Of a stretch of 64,000 bases of DNA, positions 42,450 to 49,867 are shown piece by piece. A model generated the notes under the pieces. That model did no database searches and was not told the DNA's origin. It saw only the letters and a list, made by a program, of their open reading frames with translations. The stretch comes from JBCBSZ01 sp039185015 (lineage in GTDB: Bacteria > Actinomycetota > Acidimicrobiia > Acidimicrobiales > Poriferisodalaceae), in contig JBCDAU010000023.1 in NCBI GenBank assembly GCA_039185015.1, positions 1-64,000 on the forward strand, written 5' to 3'. A program made the translations under genes and the position numbers. Each line of letters opens with the position of its first letter. Position 1 is the stretch's first letter.

Positions 42450-43004
42450 ATGTCCGTGTTCCGCCGGGCCATGCTGTACCTCGGGCTCGGAGCCGACGAG
42501 GACTACGACGAGTTCGGTCAGCCGCAACGGCCGCCCGGCGCCCAGGCTCCGATGGCCCGCCCGCGCCCGGTGCCGCCCAGCTCGGTGGAGCCGGGCGCGT
42601 CGGTCCGCACGCTGCCGCCTGAACCCGCGGTCCGTCCCGTGCCATCGCCGGCCGTCCCCCAGGGCGAGTCCGATGGCCCCGACATCGAGAGCCCGAGCTC
42701 GAGTGGAGTGCGCACCGTGCCCCCGCCCGCCCACCGGTCGCCGACCGTGATCACGCCGACCTCGTTCAACGAGGCCAAGCAGATCGGCGACCACTTCAAG
42801 TCGCGCCAGCCGGTCATCATCAACCTGCAGAACCTGTCGCCCGAGCTCGGTCACCGGCTCGTCGACTTCGCCGCCGGGCTGATCTACGCCCTCGACGGCA
42901 AGATGGAGAAGGTCGCCGACAACGTGTTCCTGTTGAAGCCCACCAACATGGAGCTCGGCGACGACGACCGTCGCCGCCTCGCCGAGCGTGGACTGGCCGA
43001 CTGA
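42450..43004 (+). CDS. sepF: cell division protein SepF
   Basis: 184-residue SepF, the FtsZ membrane anchor in actinobacteria. It has an amphipathic N-terminal helix (MSVFRRAMLYLGLG), a long Pro/Ser-rich linker (about residues 25-100) and the core DUF552 fold (TSFNEAKQIGDHFKSRQPVI, then INLQNLSPELGHRLVDFAAG). A good AGGAGG lies upstream of the ATG. It supplies the membrane link to FtsZ, as no FtsA is present. Confidence 0.93.
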   Translation: MSVFRRAMLYLGLGADEDYDEFGQPQRPPGAQAPMARPRPVPPSSVEPGASVRTLPPEPAVRPVPSPAVPQGESDGPDIESPSSSGVRTVPPPAHRSPTVITPTSFNEAKQIGDHFKSRQPVIINLQNLSPELGHRLVDFAAGLIYALDGKMEKVADNVFLLKPTNMELGDDDRRRLAERGLAD

Positions 43005-43007
43005 CCC

Positions 43008-43262
43008 GTGGCCATCGTCTGCTTCGTCCTCTTCCTGTACACCTTCGCCATCCTCGGAGCCATCATCCTCAGCTGGTTCCCGCTGAGCTACGACAGCCCG
43101 ATGCGAGCCGTCGACGGCGGCCTCCGCGCCGTCACCGAGCCGGTGCTCGGTCCGCTGCGCCGCACGATCCCCCCGTTGCGGATCGGTGCCGTGGGCCTCG
43201 ACCTGTCGCCGATCATCGTCATCCTCGGCATCTCGATCCTGCGCCGCATCCTGGGCTGTTGA
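43008..43262 (+). CDS. yggT: YggT family membrane protein
   Basis: 84-residue YggT protein: two hydrophobic helices at each end of the family core LSWFPLSYDSPMR, then LRAVTEPVLGPLRRTIPPL and LDLSPIIVILGISILRRIL. The function is not established; it is regularly found between sepF and divIVA. It lies 3 bases after sepF. Confidence 0.9.
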   Translation: MAIVCFVLFLYTFAILGAIILSWFPLSYDSPMRAVDGGLRAVTEPVLGPLRRTIPPLRIGAVGLDLSPIIVILGISILRRILGC

Positions 43263-43281
43263 CGTACAGAACAACTGTTCC

Positions 43282-43328
43282 ACCACACTGAGCGCAACCG
43301 GGACCTGCCGGTGTGGTTGAGCTAGCAT
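43282..43328 (+). promoter_or_regulatory. candidate leaderless promoter of the divIVA-like gene, with flanking inverted repeat
   Basis: A -10-like TAGCAT (43323-43328) is followed by 7 bases and the GTG at 43336; GGGACC (43300-43305) is a weak -35 at 17 bases. ACCACAC (43282-43288) and GTGTGGT (43311-43317) form an inverted repeat around the -35. GAACA/TGTTC (43269-43280) is a second, smaller one. These may be operators or the yggT terminator. Confidence 0.45.
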
Positions 43329-43335
43329 CCGCGGC

Positions 43336-46300
43336 GTGGAACTCAGCCCTCGGTTGTTGGAAGAGAAGCAGTTCCCGCTTCGCCGGCGGGGCTACGACCC
43401 GGACGCGGTCGACGAGTTCCTGGAACGCGTCGCCCTCGCGGTCGATGAGCTGCAGCAGCGGTTGCGGGAGGCCAAGGCCTCGGGACGGGGCGCCGACGAC
43501 AGCGATGTCGCTGCCGCCCGGGCCGAGGTCGAGCGGACCCTCGCCGGCGCCCGCGACCAGGCCGACGAGATCATCCGCGTCGCCACCGAAGAGGCCGAGG
43601 TCCTGCGCCGACGCGCCGTCGACCTCGAACCGGACGCCGATCTGAGCCAGCTCGCGGCGGTCGACGGCGAGGCCGCCCGCACCGAAGCCGCGTCCATCGT
43701 CGCCGATGCCCAGCGCCTCCTCGCCCGCGCCCGTGAGCGCGCTGCGGAGGTCGAGGCCAGCGCCAGCAGCGCCGACGAGGAGCTCCAGCGCGCCCGCCGC
43801 CAGGCCGACGAGGTCCGTCGTCGGGCAGAGGACGAGGCCGATGAGGTCCGGGCCCGGGCTCAGCGCGAGGCCGACGAGACCCGATCCCACGCCGACGGCG
43901 AGGCCCGTCGGTTGCGGGGCGAGGCGGTCGACCTCCGTGACGCGGCGCTCGAATTGCGCGGCGCGTCGATCCAGCTCCGCGACACCGCAGAGCGCGAGGG
44001 CATCGACCTCAAGGCGACGCTGCGTGCCGAGGCGGCGCGCGAGGCCGCCGACCTGCGCGACACGGCGCTCCGCCTCCGCGAGGAGGCCCTGTCGCTCCAG
44101 GAGGTCGGCCTCCGTGAGAGCGGCGAGCTGCGCGAGCGGGGACGGCGCGAGGCGGACGACCTCCGCGAGGCCGCCCGCCGTGAGGCGACCCACATCGTCG
44201 AGGACGCCAAGCGCGAGGCGATGGAGAGCCGGCGGACGATCCGTGAGGCCGGCGAGATCGAGGCGCAGGAGCTCCAGGACGCCGCCATGGCGCTGCGCGA
44301 CGGCGCGGTCGAGCTCCACGAGTCGGCGATCGCCGAGGCCGCCGAGCTGCGCGAGCGCAGTGAGCGAGAGACGACCGACATGCGCGCCTCGATCATCGGT
44401 GAGGCCGAGCGTGAGGCCGCCGCGCTCCGCGACGTCGCCCTCGAGCTGCGGAACCAGTCCGTCGTGCTCCGCGACGCCGCCGAGCGCGAGTCGACCGAGC
44501 TCCGCCAGACCACCGAGCGAGACAGCACCGAGCTGCGCGAGCGGGCCGAGCTCGTCGCCGAGGAGCTGCGACGCTCCGCCGAGCGCGACGCCGCGGCCGA
44601 GCGCGAGACCGCTCGCCGAGAGACGACCGAGCTCCGTGACACCGCCGGGCGGGAGACGACGGCGCTGCGAGATACCGCGGAGCGTGAGGCGACGGAGCTG
44701 CGTGAGCGGTCCGAGAGCGCCGCTGCGGAGCTGCGCGGGACGGTCGACCGAGAGGTCGCCGAGCTGCGTGAGACGGCGGACCGTGAGGCGACCGAGGTGC
44801 GCGACACCGCGGCTCGTGAGGTCGCCGAGCTGCGTGAGACGACGGACCGCGAGGTGGCCGAGCTCCGCGAGACCGCCGATCGAGAGGTGACCGATCTGCG
44901 CCAGGCCGCCGATCGCGATGCCACCGAGCTCCGCCAGACCGCCGAGCGCGACGTCGCGGTGCTACGCGAGGTCGCCGATCGCGAGGTCGCCGACCTGCGC
45001 GACACGGCCACCCGCGAGACGGAGTCGCTCCGGACCACCGCCGAGGCCGAGGCGGCCGAGGTGCGGACCAGCGCCGAGCGCGACGCGGTGACGGTCCGCG
45101 AGGCCGCGGCCACGAGCGCAGCCGACACCCGGTCCGAGGCCGAGGCCGAGGCTCGGGATCTGCGTGACATCGCGGCCCGACTCCGGGCCTCGGCGGTCGA
45201 GCTCTTCGACACGACCGAGGCCGACGTCCAGCAGCGTCGTGACGAGGTGGAGCGCGAGCTGGGACAACGGATCCGCGAAGAGGTTCGTGCTGCCAAGGCC
45301 GACGCGGAGCGCGAGGCGACGGAGCTGCGGGCGCAGGCCATCGAGCTGCGGGACGCGTCGGTGCAGCTGCGAGGCGAGGCCGAGTCCGAGGCGGACAGCC
45401 TCCGGACCACTGCGACGGACCTCAAGCGGACCGCCGAGCGAGAGGCCGCCGTGGTCCGCGAGCTCGCCGACCGGGAGAGCACCGAGCAGCGTCAGACCGC
45501 TGAGCGCGAGGCGACGCTGGTGCGTGAGACGGCCGAGCGTGAGGCGACCGACCTGCGCGACACGGCCACCCGTGAGGTCGCCGAGCTCCGGGAGGCGGCT
45601 GACCGTGAGGTCGCCGAGCTGCGTGAGACGGCGGACCGCGAGGTGACGGGCCAGCGTGAGACGGCGGACCGTGAGGTCGCCGAGTTGCGGGCCATCGCCG
45701 AGCGGGAGTCTCGGACCGCCCGGGAGGCGGCGACGAACGACGCGGCCGACGCTCGGGAGGCGGCAGAGCGAGATGCCGCCGAGCTGCGTGAGACGGTCGC
45801 CCGCGAGGCCGCCGAGGTGCGACGCAACGTCCGGGGCGACGCCGAGCGCGAAGCGGCCGATCTGCGGGTGACCGCTGCTGAGCTGCGCGAGTCCGCGGTC
45901 GCGCTCCACGAGACCGCCAGCCGTGAGGCCTCCGAGCTGCGGGCCGAGGTCGAGCGGGAGACCGGTGCCGTGCGCGCCGAGGCCGCCGAGCTCCGGGCCA
46001 GCGCAGAGCGCGAGGCGGGCGAGATCCGCGCCGAGGCCGTCGAGCTGCGCGACGCCGCCGTCCGGGTGCGCAACTCGTCGCTCGATCTGCAGAAGACCGT
46101 CGAGGACGACCTCCGCAAGCGACGTCGCGAGCTGGAGGAGCGCCTGACGGCCGAGGCCAACCGCCGCATCGAGGACGACGTCGCCCTGCGGCGGGCCGAG
46201 CTCGAGCGGGTGGCCACGGCGGACCTCGACGAGCGTCGAGCGTCACTCGATGCCGAGATGACGGATCTGCTGGACCAGCGGCGAGCCGACCTCGATGTCG

Positions 46301-47076
46301 AGGCGCAGCGGCTCCTCGACGCCCGGGCCCGGGAGCTCGAAGCCGAGTTCGCCGATCGCCGGAACGCCCTCGAGGTCGACCTCCGGTCCCGTCCCGCCGA
46401 GCCCGATCCCGAGATCCAGGAACGGCTGCTGGAGTGGGAGCGCCAGTTGACCGAGTCGTCGAAGCGCATCGAGGAGCGGGAGCGTCGCTTCGACACCGAG
46501 ACCTCGCAACGAGCGGCCCGCGAGCGGGCGGTCGACGAGCGCACCGCCGAGCTCGACGCCCGGGCCCGCGAGCTCGCGACGCAGGCCGAGCAGCAGGTCG
46601 ACCGCGGTCAGCAGCTCGATCGTCGAGCCGTCGAGCTCGATGCCCGCGAGCACGGCCTGGCCGCCGACCGAGCCGAGGCCCGAGCCGGGCTCGATCGTGA
46701 GATCGCCGCCGAGCGGCAGCGGCTCCGCGCGGCCCTCGACCAGGAGGTCGCCGGCGAACGGGATCGCCTCCGCGAGGAGCTGGAGCGCCAGCTCGACGCC
46801 GAGCGGCAGCGGGTCGAAGCCGACTTCGCCGTCCAGCGCGAGCGCTTGCAGAGCGATCTCGACCGAACGGTGGCGGCGACGCCCGCTCCGGACCCGGTCG
46901 TCGAGCCGGCCCTCGGGGCCGACGACGCCGACGCCGACCGCATCCGTCGTGCGGCCGTGGAGGCGGCGAGCCGCCGTGCGGCCGAGATCCGTGCGTCGGT
47001 GGCCGATGAGATCGCCGAGCTGGAGGCCGAGCGCGACCGCCTGCGCGACGAGCTCCACGGCGGCCCGATCAGCTGA
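43336..47076 (+). CDS. giant DivIVA/Wag31-type coiled-coil protein
   Basis: 1246 residues at the position of divIVA/wag31. The first 40 residues look like the DivIVA membrane-binding domain (EEKQFPLRRRGYDPDAVDEF then LERVALAVDELQQRLRE). Nearly all the rest is Glu/Arg/Ala/Thr-rich coiled coil. Residues 382-612 are 21 consecutive 11-residue repeats of the form ADREVAELRET, and 700-831 are 12 more; residues 850-1200 are more heptad-like. Wag31/DivIVA proteins are usually about 200-400 residues. It probably recruits envelope-synthesis machinery to curved membrane or poles, and may form an extended filament like Scy/FilP in Streptomyces; that role is inference. Strand-reversed long open frames inside it are shadows of the repeats. 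Confidence 0.85.
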   Translation: MELSPRLLEEKQFPLRRRGYDPDAVDEFLERVALAVDELQQRLREAKASGRGADDSDVAAARAEVERTLAGARDQADEIIRVATEEAEVLRRRAVDLEPDADLSQLAAVDGEAARTEAASIVADAQRLLARARERAAEVEASASSADEELQRARRQADEVRRRAEDEADEVRARAQREADETRSHADGEARRLRGEAVDLRDAALELRGASIQLRDTAEREGIDLKATLRAEAAREAADLRDTALRLREEALSLQEVGLRESGELRERGRREADDLREAARREATHIVEDAKREAMESRRTIREAGEIEAQELQDAAMALRDGAVELHESAIAEAAELRERSERETTDMRASIIGEAEREAAALRDVALELRNQSVVLRDAAERESTELRQTTERDSTELRERAELVAEELRRSAERDAAAERETARRETTELRDTAGRETTALRDTAEREATELRERSESAAAELRGTVDREVAELRETADREATEVRDTAAREVAELRETTDREVAELRETADREVTDLRQAADRDATELRQTAERDVAVLREVADREVADLRDTATRETESLRTTAEAEAAEVRTSAERDAVTVREAAATSAADTRSEAEAEARDLRDIAARLRASAVELFDTTEADVQQRRDEVERELGQRIREEVRAAKADAEREATELRAQAIELRDASVQLRGEAESEADSLRTTATDLKRTAEREAAVVRELADRESTEQRQTAEREATLVRETAEREATDLRDTATREVAELREAADREVAELRETADREVTGQRETADREVAELRAIAERESRTAREAATNDAADAREAAERDAAELRETVAREAAEVRRNVRGDAEREAADLRVTAAELRESAVALHETASREASELRAEVERETGAVRAEAAELRASAEREAGEIRAEAVELRDAAVRVRNSSLDLQKTVEDDLRKRRRELEERLTAEANRRIEDDVALRRAELERVATADLDERRASLDAEMTDLLDQRRADLDVEAQRLLDARARELEAEFADRRNALEVDLRSRPAEPDPEIQERLLEWERQLTESSKRIEERERRFDTETSQRAARERAVDERTAELDARARELATQAEQQVDRGQQLDRRAVELDAREHGLAADRAEARAGLDREIAAERQRLRAALDQEVAGERDRLREELERQLDAERQRVEADFAVQRERLQSDLDRTVAATPAPDPVVEPALGADDADADRIRRAAVEAASRRAAEIRASVADEIAELEAERDRLRDELHGGPIS
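44479..45171 (+). repeat. coding 33-base repeat array 1 (21 hendecads)
   Basis: 21 back-to-back units of 33 bases encode 11-residue repeats with no phase break (residues 382-612 of the divIVA-like protein). Individual units are partly identical at DNA level: a 32-base stretch at 44752-44783 recurs exactly at 45607-45638 in array 2. This suggests unit duplication or gene conversion. Confidence 0.85.
45433..45828 (+). repeat. coding 33-base repeat array 2 (12 hendecads)
   Basis: 12 units of 33 bases encode residues 700-831 of the divIVA-like protein, consensus AEREVAELRET. It shares a perfect 32-base identity with array 1 (45607-45638 and 44752-44783). Confidence 0.8.
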
Positions 47077-47080
47077 CCGG

Positions 47081-47105
47081 CCGGGATCGGCCCGACCCGA
47101 TCCGG
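47081..47105 (+). terminator. hairpin after the divIVA-like gene
   Basis: CCGGGATCGG (47081-47090) pairs with CCGATCCGG (47097-47105) over nine base pairs with one bulged G. It begins 4 bases after the stop. No T-tract follows, so it is only a candidate terminator. Confidence 0.4.
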
Positions 47106-47136
47106 CGCGATTCGATGCAAACGCAGGTCACGCCGG

Positions 47137-47142
47137 TATCCT
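47137..47142 (+). promoter_or_regulatory. -10-like box upstream of the DksA-like gene
   Basis: TATCCT, with a GGGGAGGCGAGGGG ribosome-binding stretch before the GTG at 47185. The -35 is not convincing. Confidence 0.35.
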
Positions 47143-47184
47143 GCCCGCTTTCGTCGGTCTGTTCCGGCGGGGAGGCGAGGGGCT

Positions 47185-47727
47185 GTGGCGACCAGAGGTG
47201 GAGCGAAGAAGTCGGCGAGCAAGAAGCGCGCCGCTTCCAAGAAGGCCGCCGCCAAGAAGACGACGGCCAAGAAGGCTGCCGCCAAGAAGAAGGCCGCGGC
47301 CACCACCGCCACGGCTGCCGAGCAGGGCTACCCGGTGGTCGTGCCCAAGGGCTCGCCGTTCTCCAAGGCCTTTCTCACCGCCCAGCGCGATGCGCTCGTC
47401 GAGGAGCGCGAGTCCTACACCCGTTCCGCGGCTCGTCTGAAGGCCGAGGCCGACGAGCTCGCCGCCGAGCGAGAGCCGGGTGACGTCCAGTTCGACGAGG
47501 AGTCCGGCGAGGGCGACACCATCGCCGTCGAGCGGGAGCGTGACCTCGCTCTGTCGGCCCAGGCGCTGGAGACGATCAGCGAGATCGACGCCGCGCTCGA
47601 GCGACTCGCGGAAGGCACCTACGGCATCTGCGAGGTGAGCGGCGAGCCGATCCCCGAGGAGCGCCTCGAGGCCATCCCGTACGCCCGCGTGAAGGTCGAG
47701 TACAAGGCCTCCCGGCTCGGTTCCTGA
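47185..47727 (+). CDS. DksA/TraR-fold protein with degenerate zinc finger and Lys/Ala-rich N-terminal tail
   Basis: 180 residues. Residues 1-40 form a histone H1-like tail of AAKK/SKK repeats. A coiled-coil hairpin follows (SKAFLTAQRDALVEERESYT to residue 140), then the DksA/TraR C-terminal motif EGTYGICEVSGEPIPEERLE. The usual four zinc cysteines are reduced to one: the CxxC partner is Ser (CEVS) and the two later cysteines in PYARVKVEY are Lys and Tyr. DksA-family proteins act on RNA polymerase through the secondary channel; the basic tail suggests added nucleic-acid binding. Found between divIVA and lspA in many actinobacteria. Confidence 0.85.
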   Translation: MATRGGAKKSASKKRAASKKAAAKKTTAKKAAAKKKAAATTATAAEQGYPVVVPKGSPFSKAFLTAQRDALVEERESYTRSAARLKAEADELAAEREPGDVQFDEESGEGDTIAVERERDLALSAQALETISEIDAALERLAEGTYGICEVSGEPIPEERLEAIPYARVKVEYKASRLGS

Positions 47728-47742
47728 GCCGCCTGACGTCGG

Positions 47743-47748
47743 TAGCAT
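47743..47748 (+). promoter_or_regulatory. -10-like box of a leaderless lspA message
   Basis: TAGCAT followed by 7 bases and then the GTG at 47756. The hexamer and spacing are the same as in front of the divIVA-like gene. Confidence 0.45.
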
Positions 47749-47755
47749 CGGCGCG

Positions 47756-48388
47756 GTGAACCTGACGTCGGTGCTCGGGCGACGCCGCCTCGTGCTGGCC
47801 GTCGCCGTGGTGATCGTGGTCATCGACCAGCTCTCCAAGTGGTGGGCGCTGGAGCGACTCGACGATGGCCGCACGATCGACGTCGTCTGGACGTTCCGGT
47901 TCAAGCTCGCCTTCAACAGCGGTACCGCCTTCTCACAGGGCGAGGGCCTCGGCTGGCTCATCGGCATCGTCGCGCTGGCGATGTCGGTCGTGTTGCTCGT
48001 CTGGGGCGGCCGGGTGGCCAGCGTGGCGCAACGCATCGCGATCGGCGGTGTGCTCGGCGGCGCCGTCGGCAACCTCCTCGATCGGGCCGTCCGCGGTGAC
48101 GACGGACTGCTCTCCGGTGCGGTCGTCGACTTCTTCGATCTCCAGTGGTGGCCGATCTTCAACGTCGCGGACATCGGCATCACCGTGGGCGTCGTCGTCC
48201 TCGTCGTGCTCCTCGCTCGCGAGGACGTGCAGGCGAGCCGAGCGGCAGCAGCCGCGGGCCCGACCGACGGTGACGAGCCGCCGGCCGCGGATCCGGCCGG
48301 ACCGGACGAGCTGGCCGACCCATCGGTGGACGCGGAGCCTGCGGTCACCGAACCGAGCGCCGGTGGGGTGACCGAGGAACCCCGGTGA
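47756..48388 (+). CDS. lspA: lipoprotein signal peptidase LspA
   Basis: 210-residue signal peptidase II, an aspartyl protease that removes lipoprotein signal peptides. Four transmembrane helices are visible, with VIDQLSKWWA, FNSGTAFSQGEG and the two catalytic aspartates in GGAVGNLLDRAVRG and FNVADIGITVGV. After the last helix a roughly 45-residue acidic, Pro/Ala-rich tail extends beyond the usual family end (about 160-170 residues). It overlaps rluD by 4 bases. Confidence 0.94.
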   Translation: MNLTSVLGRRRLVLAVAVVIVVIDQLSKWWALERLDDGRTIDVVWTFRFKLAFNSGTAFSQGEGLGWLIGIVALAMSVVLLVWGGRVASVAQRIAIGGVLGGAVGNLLDRAVRGDDGLLSGAVVDFFDLQWWPIFNVADIGITVGVVVLVVLLAREDVQASRAAAAAGPTDGDEPPAADPAGPDELADPSVDAEPAVTEPSAGGVTEEPR

Positions 48389-49305
48389 GCCAGACCCGCC
48401 GCATCTCCGTTCCGGAGGCCGCGGCCGGTGAGCGCATCGACCGACTGTTGTCCCTCGAGCTCGACCGGAGCCGCAGCGAGGTCGCCCGGCTCCTGGGGGA
48501 CGGTCTCGTCACCGTCGACGGCGCCGTCGTCACCACCCGCTCCCGGCGCCTCGCCGCCGGGGAGGTGCTGGTCGCCGAGGTCCCCGATCCGGTCGACCCC
48601 CGCCCGGTCGCCGATGCCGCCGTGCCGGTCGAGGTGGTCCACGAGGACGACCACCTCATCGTGATCGACAAGCCGGCCGGGCTGGTCGTGCACCCGGGAG
48701 CCGGCCACCCCGACGGCACCCTCGTCAACGGGCTCCTGGCGAGGTATCCGGAGCTGGCCGAGGTCGGCGACGAGCTCCGGCCGGGCATCGTGCACCGGCT
48801 CGATCGGGACACGACGGGCCTGCTCGCTGTCGCTCGGAGCCAGGAGGCCTACGAGGCCCTCGTCGACGCTCTGGCGGCCCGGTCGGTGGGTCGGGTGTAC
48901 CGGGTGCTGGTCCAGGGTGTGCCTGAGGCGCCCCAGGGCCGCATCGACGCCCCGATCGGACGGAGCCCGCGAGACCCCACACGGATGACCGTCCTCGCCG
49001 ACGGTCGGGAGGCGATCACGGACTACGAGGTGCTGGAGACGATGTCCGGGCTCCCCGGCGCCCGTCTCGAGTGCCGGCTGCACACGGGGCGAACGCACCA
49101 GATCCGTGTCCACCTCCGGGCCGTCCACCTCCCCGTGCTCGGCGACGACCGCTACGGCCGGATGGGCCTCGGTGCGAAGCGGCCCATGCTCCACGCGCAC
49201 CGGCTCCAGCTGCGCCATCCGATCGACGGTCGTGCGATCGAGCTCGAGTCGCCCGAGCCCGACGACTTCACCTCCGTCGCCGACAAGCTCCGGCGGATGC
49301 CCTGA
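48385..49305 (+). CDS. rluD: 23S rRNA pseudouridine synthase, RluD family
   Basis: 306 residues: an N-terminal S4 RNA-binding domain (ERIDRLLSLELDRSRSEVAR) and the pseudouridine synthase core with catalytic Asp in HRLDRDTTGLLAVARS, and C-terminal RTHQIRVHLRAVHLPVLGD. It corresponds to RluD, which modifies helix 69 of 23S rRNA, although RluC/A specificity cannot be excluded by eye. The GTG overlaps lspA. Its stop is 4 bases from the convergent rrf2 gene end. Confidence 0.9.
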   Translation: MSQTRRISVPEAAAGERIDRLLSLELDRSRSEVARLLGDGLVTVDGAVVTTRSRRLAAGEVLVAEVPDPVDPRPVADAAVPVEVVHEDDHLIVIDKPAGLVVHPGAGHPDGTLVNGLLARYPELAEVGDELRPGIVHRLDRDTTGLLAVARSQEAYEALVDALAARSVGRVYRVLVQGVPEAPQGRIDAPIGRSPRDPTRMTVLADGREAITDYEVLETMSGLPGARLECRLHTGRTHQIRVHLRAVHLPVLGDDRYGRMGLGAKRPMLHAHRLQLRHPIDGRAIELESPEPDDFTSVADKLRRMP

Positions 49306-49309
49306 GGCG

Positions 49310-49753
49310 CTATTCGGTCGACGGCCAGGCGGCCTCGCCGCGCGACATCATCGCGATCTCCGCGAGCGTGTAGCTCTCGAGGTGCTTGCGCACCTCCTCA
49401 CCGAGGAAGCTCCAGATCGCCAGCAGCACGCACTGCCCCTCGTGATCACAGGCCCCGTCGGTGTGCGGCTCACCGAAGTCGCCCATCGTGATCGGGCCGT
49501 CGACCGCCGACACGATCTGGGACAGCGTGATCTCCGACGGCGAGCGAGCGAGCACGTACCCACCGCCCACGCCCCGCTTCGAGCGCACGAGACCAGCGCC
49601 CTTCAGCGCCAGGAGGATCTGCTCGAGGTACGGCTGCGGGAGCCCGGTCCGCTCCGCGATGTCGCGCACCGCCGTCGGCCGTCCTTCCTCGGCGTGCAGC
49701 GCGAGGGAGAGCAGAGCCCGGCTGGCGTAGTCGCCGCGGGTGGACACTCGCAT
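49310..49753 (-). CDS. Rrf2 family transcriptional regulator
   Basis: 147-residue Rrf2-type winged-helix regulator. N-terminal MRVSTRGDYASRALLSLALH, DIAERTGLPQPYLEQILLAL and GVGGGYVLARSPSEITLSQI are the family core. The cysteine cluster region reads ACDHEGQCVLLAIW: two cysteines spaced C-x5-C, while IscR-type Fe-S proteins have three. The ATG is 6 bases from a TATCCT box on the minus strand, suggesting a leaderless message. The long open frame upstream is antisense to the phosphodiesterase gene and is discounted. Confidence 0.9.
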   Translation of the reverse strand: MRVSTRGDYASRALLSLALHAEEGRPTAVRDIAERTGLPQPYLEQILLALKGAGLVRSKRGVGGGYVLARSPSEITLSQIVSAVDGPITMGDFGEPHTDGACDHEGQCVLLAIWSFLGEEVRKHLESYTLAEIAMMSRGEAAWPSTE

Positions 49754-49759
49754 GGGGTG

Positions 49760-49765
49760 AGGATA
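49760..49765 (-). promoter_or_regulatory. -10-like box of a leaderless rrf2 message
   Basis: TATCCT on the minus strand, then 6 bases, then the ATG at 49753. There is no Shine-Dalgarno sequence. Confidence 0.4.
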
Positions 49766-49867
49766 GGCGGCGCGGTCGTCCCGGCGGCGCTGGGCGGTCG
49801 ATCCCGCGCGCAGGATCCACCGTGGGGCTGGCTGGGCGACCCGTCGTCGGTGTGAGAACGTGGTGTG

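Noticed and set aside
43860..45482. A 540-codon Ser/Arg-rich open frame antisense to the coiled-coil gene
   Set aside because: It mirrors the repeat structure of the sense gene and arises from codon bias of GAG/CGC-rich repeats. No domain or start signal is seen.
44479..45828. Regular repeats that could be mistaken for a CRISPR array
   Set aside because: The period is 33 bases with no spacers. The repeats stay in one reading frame and encode hendecads of a coiled-coil protein.
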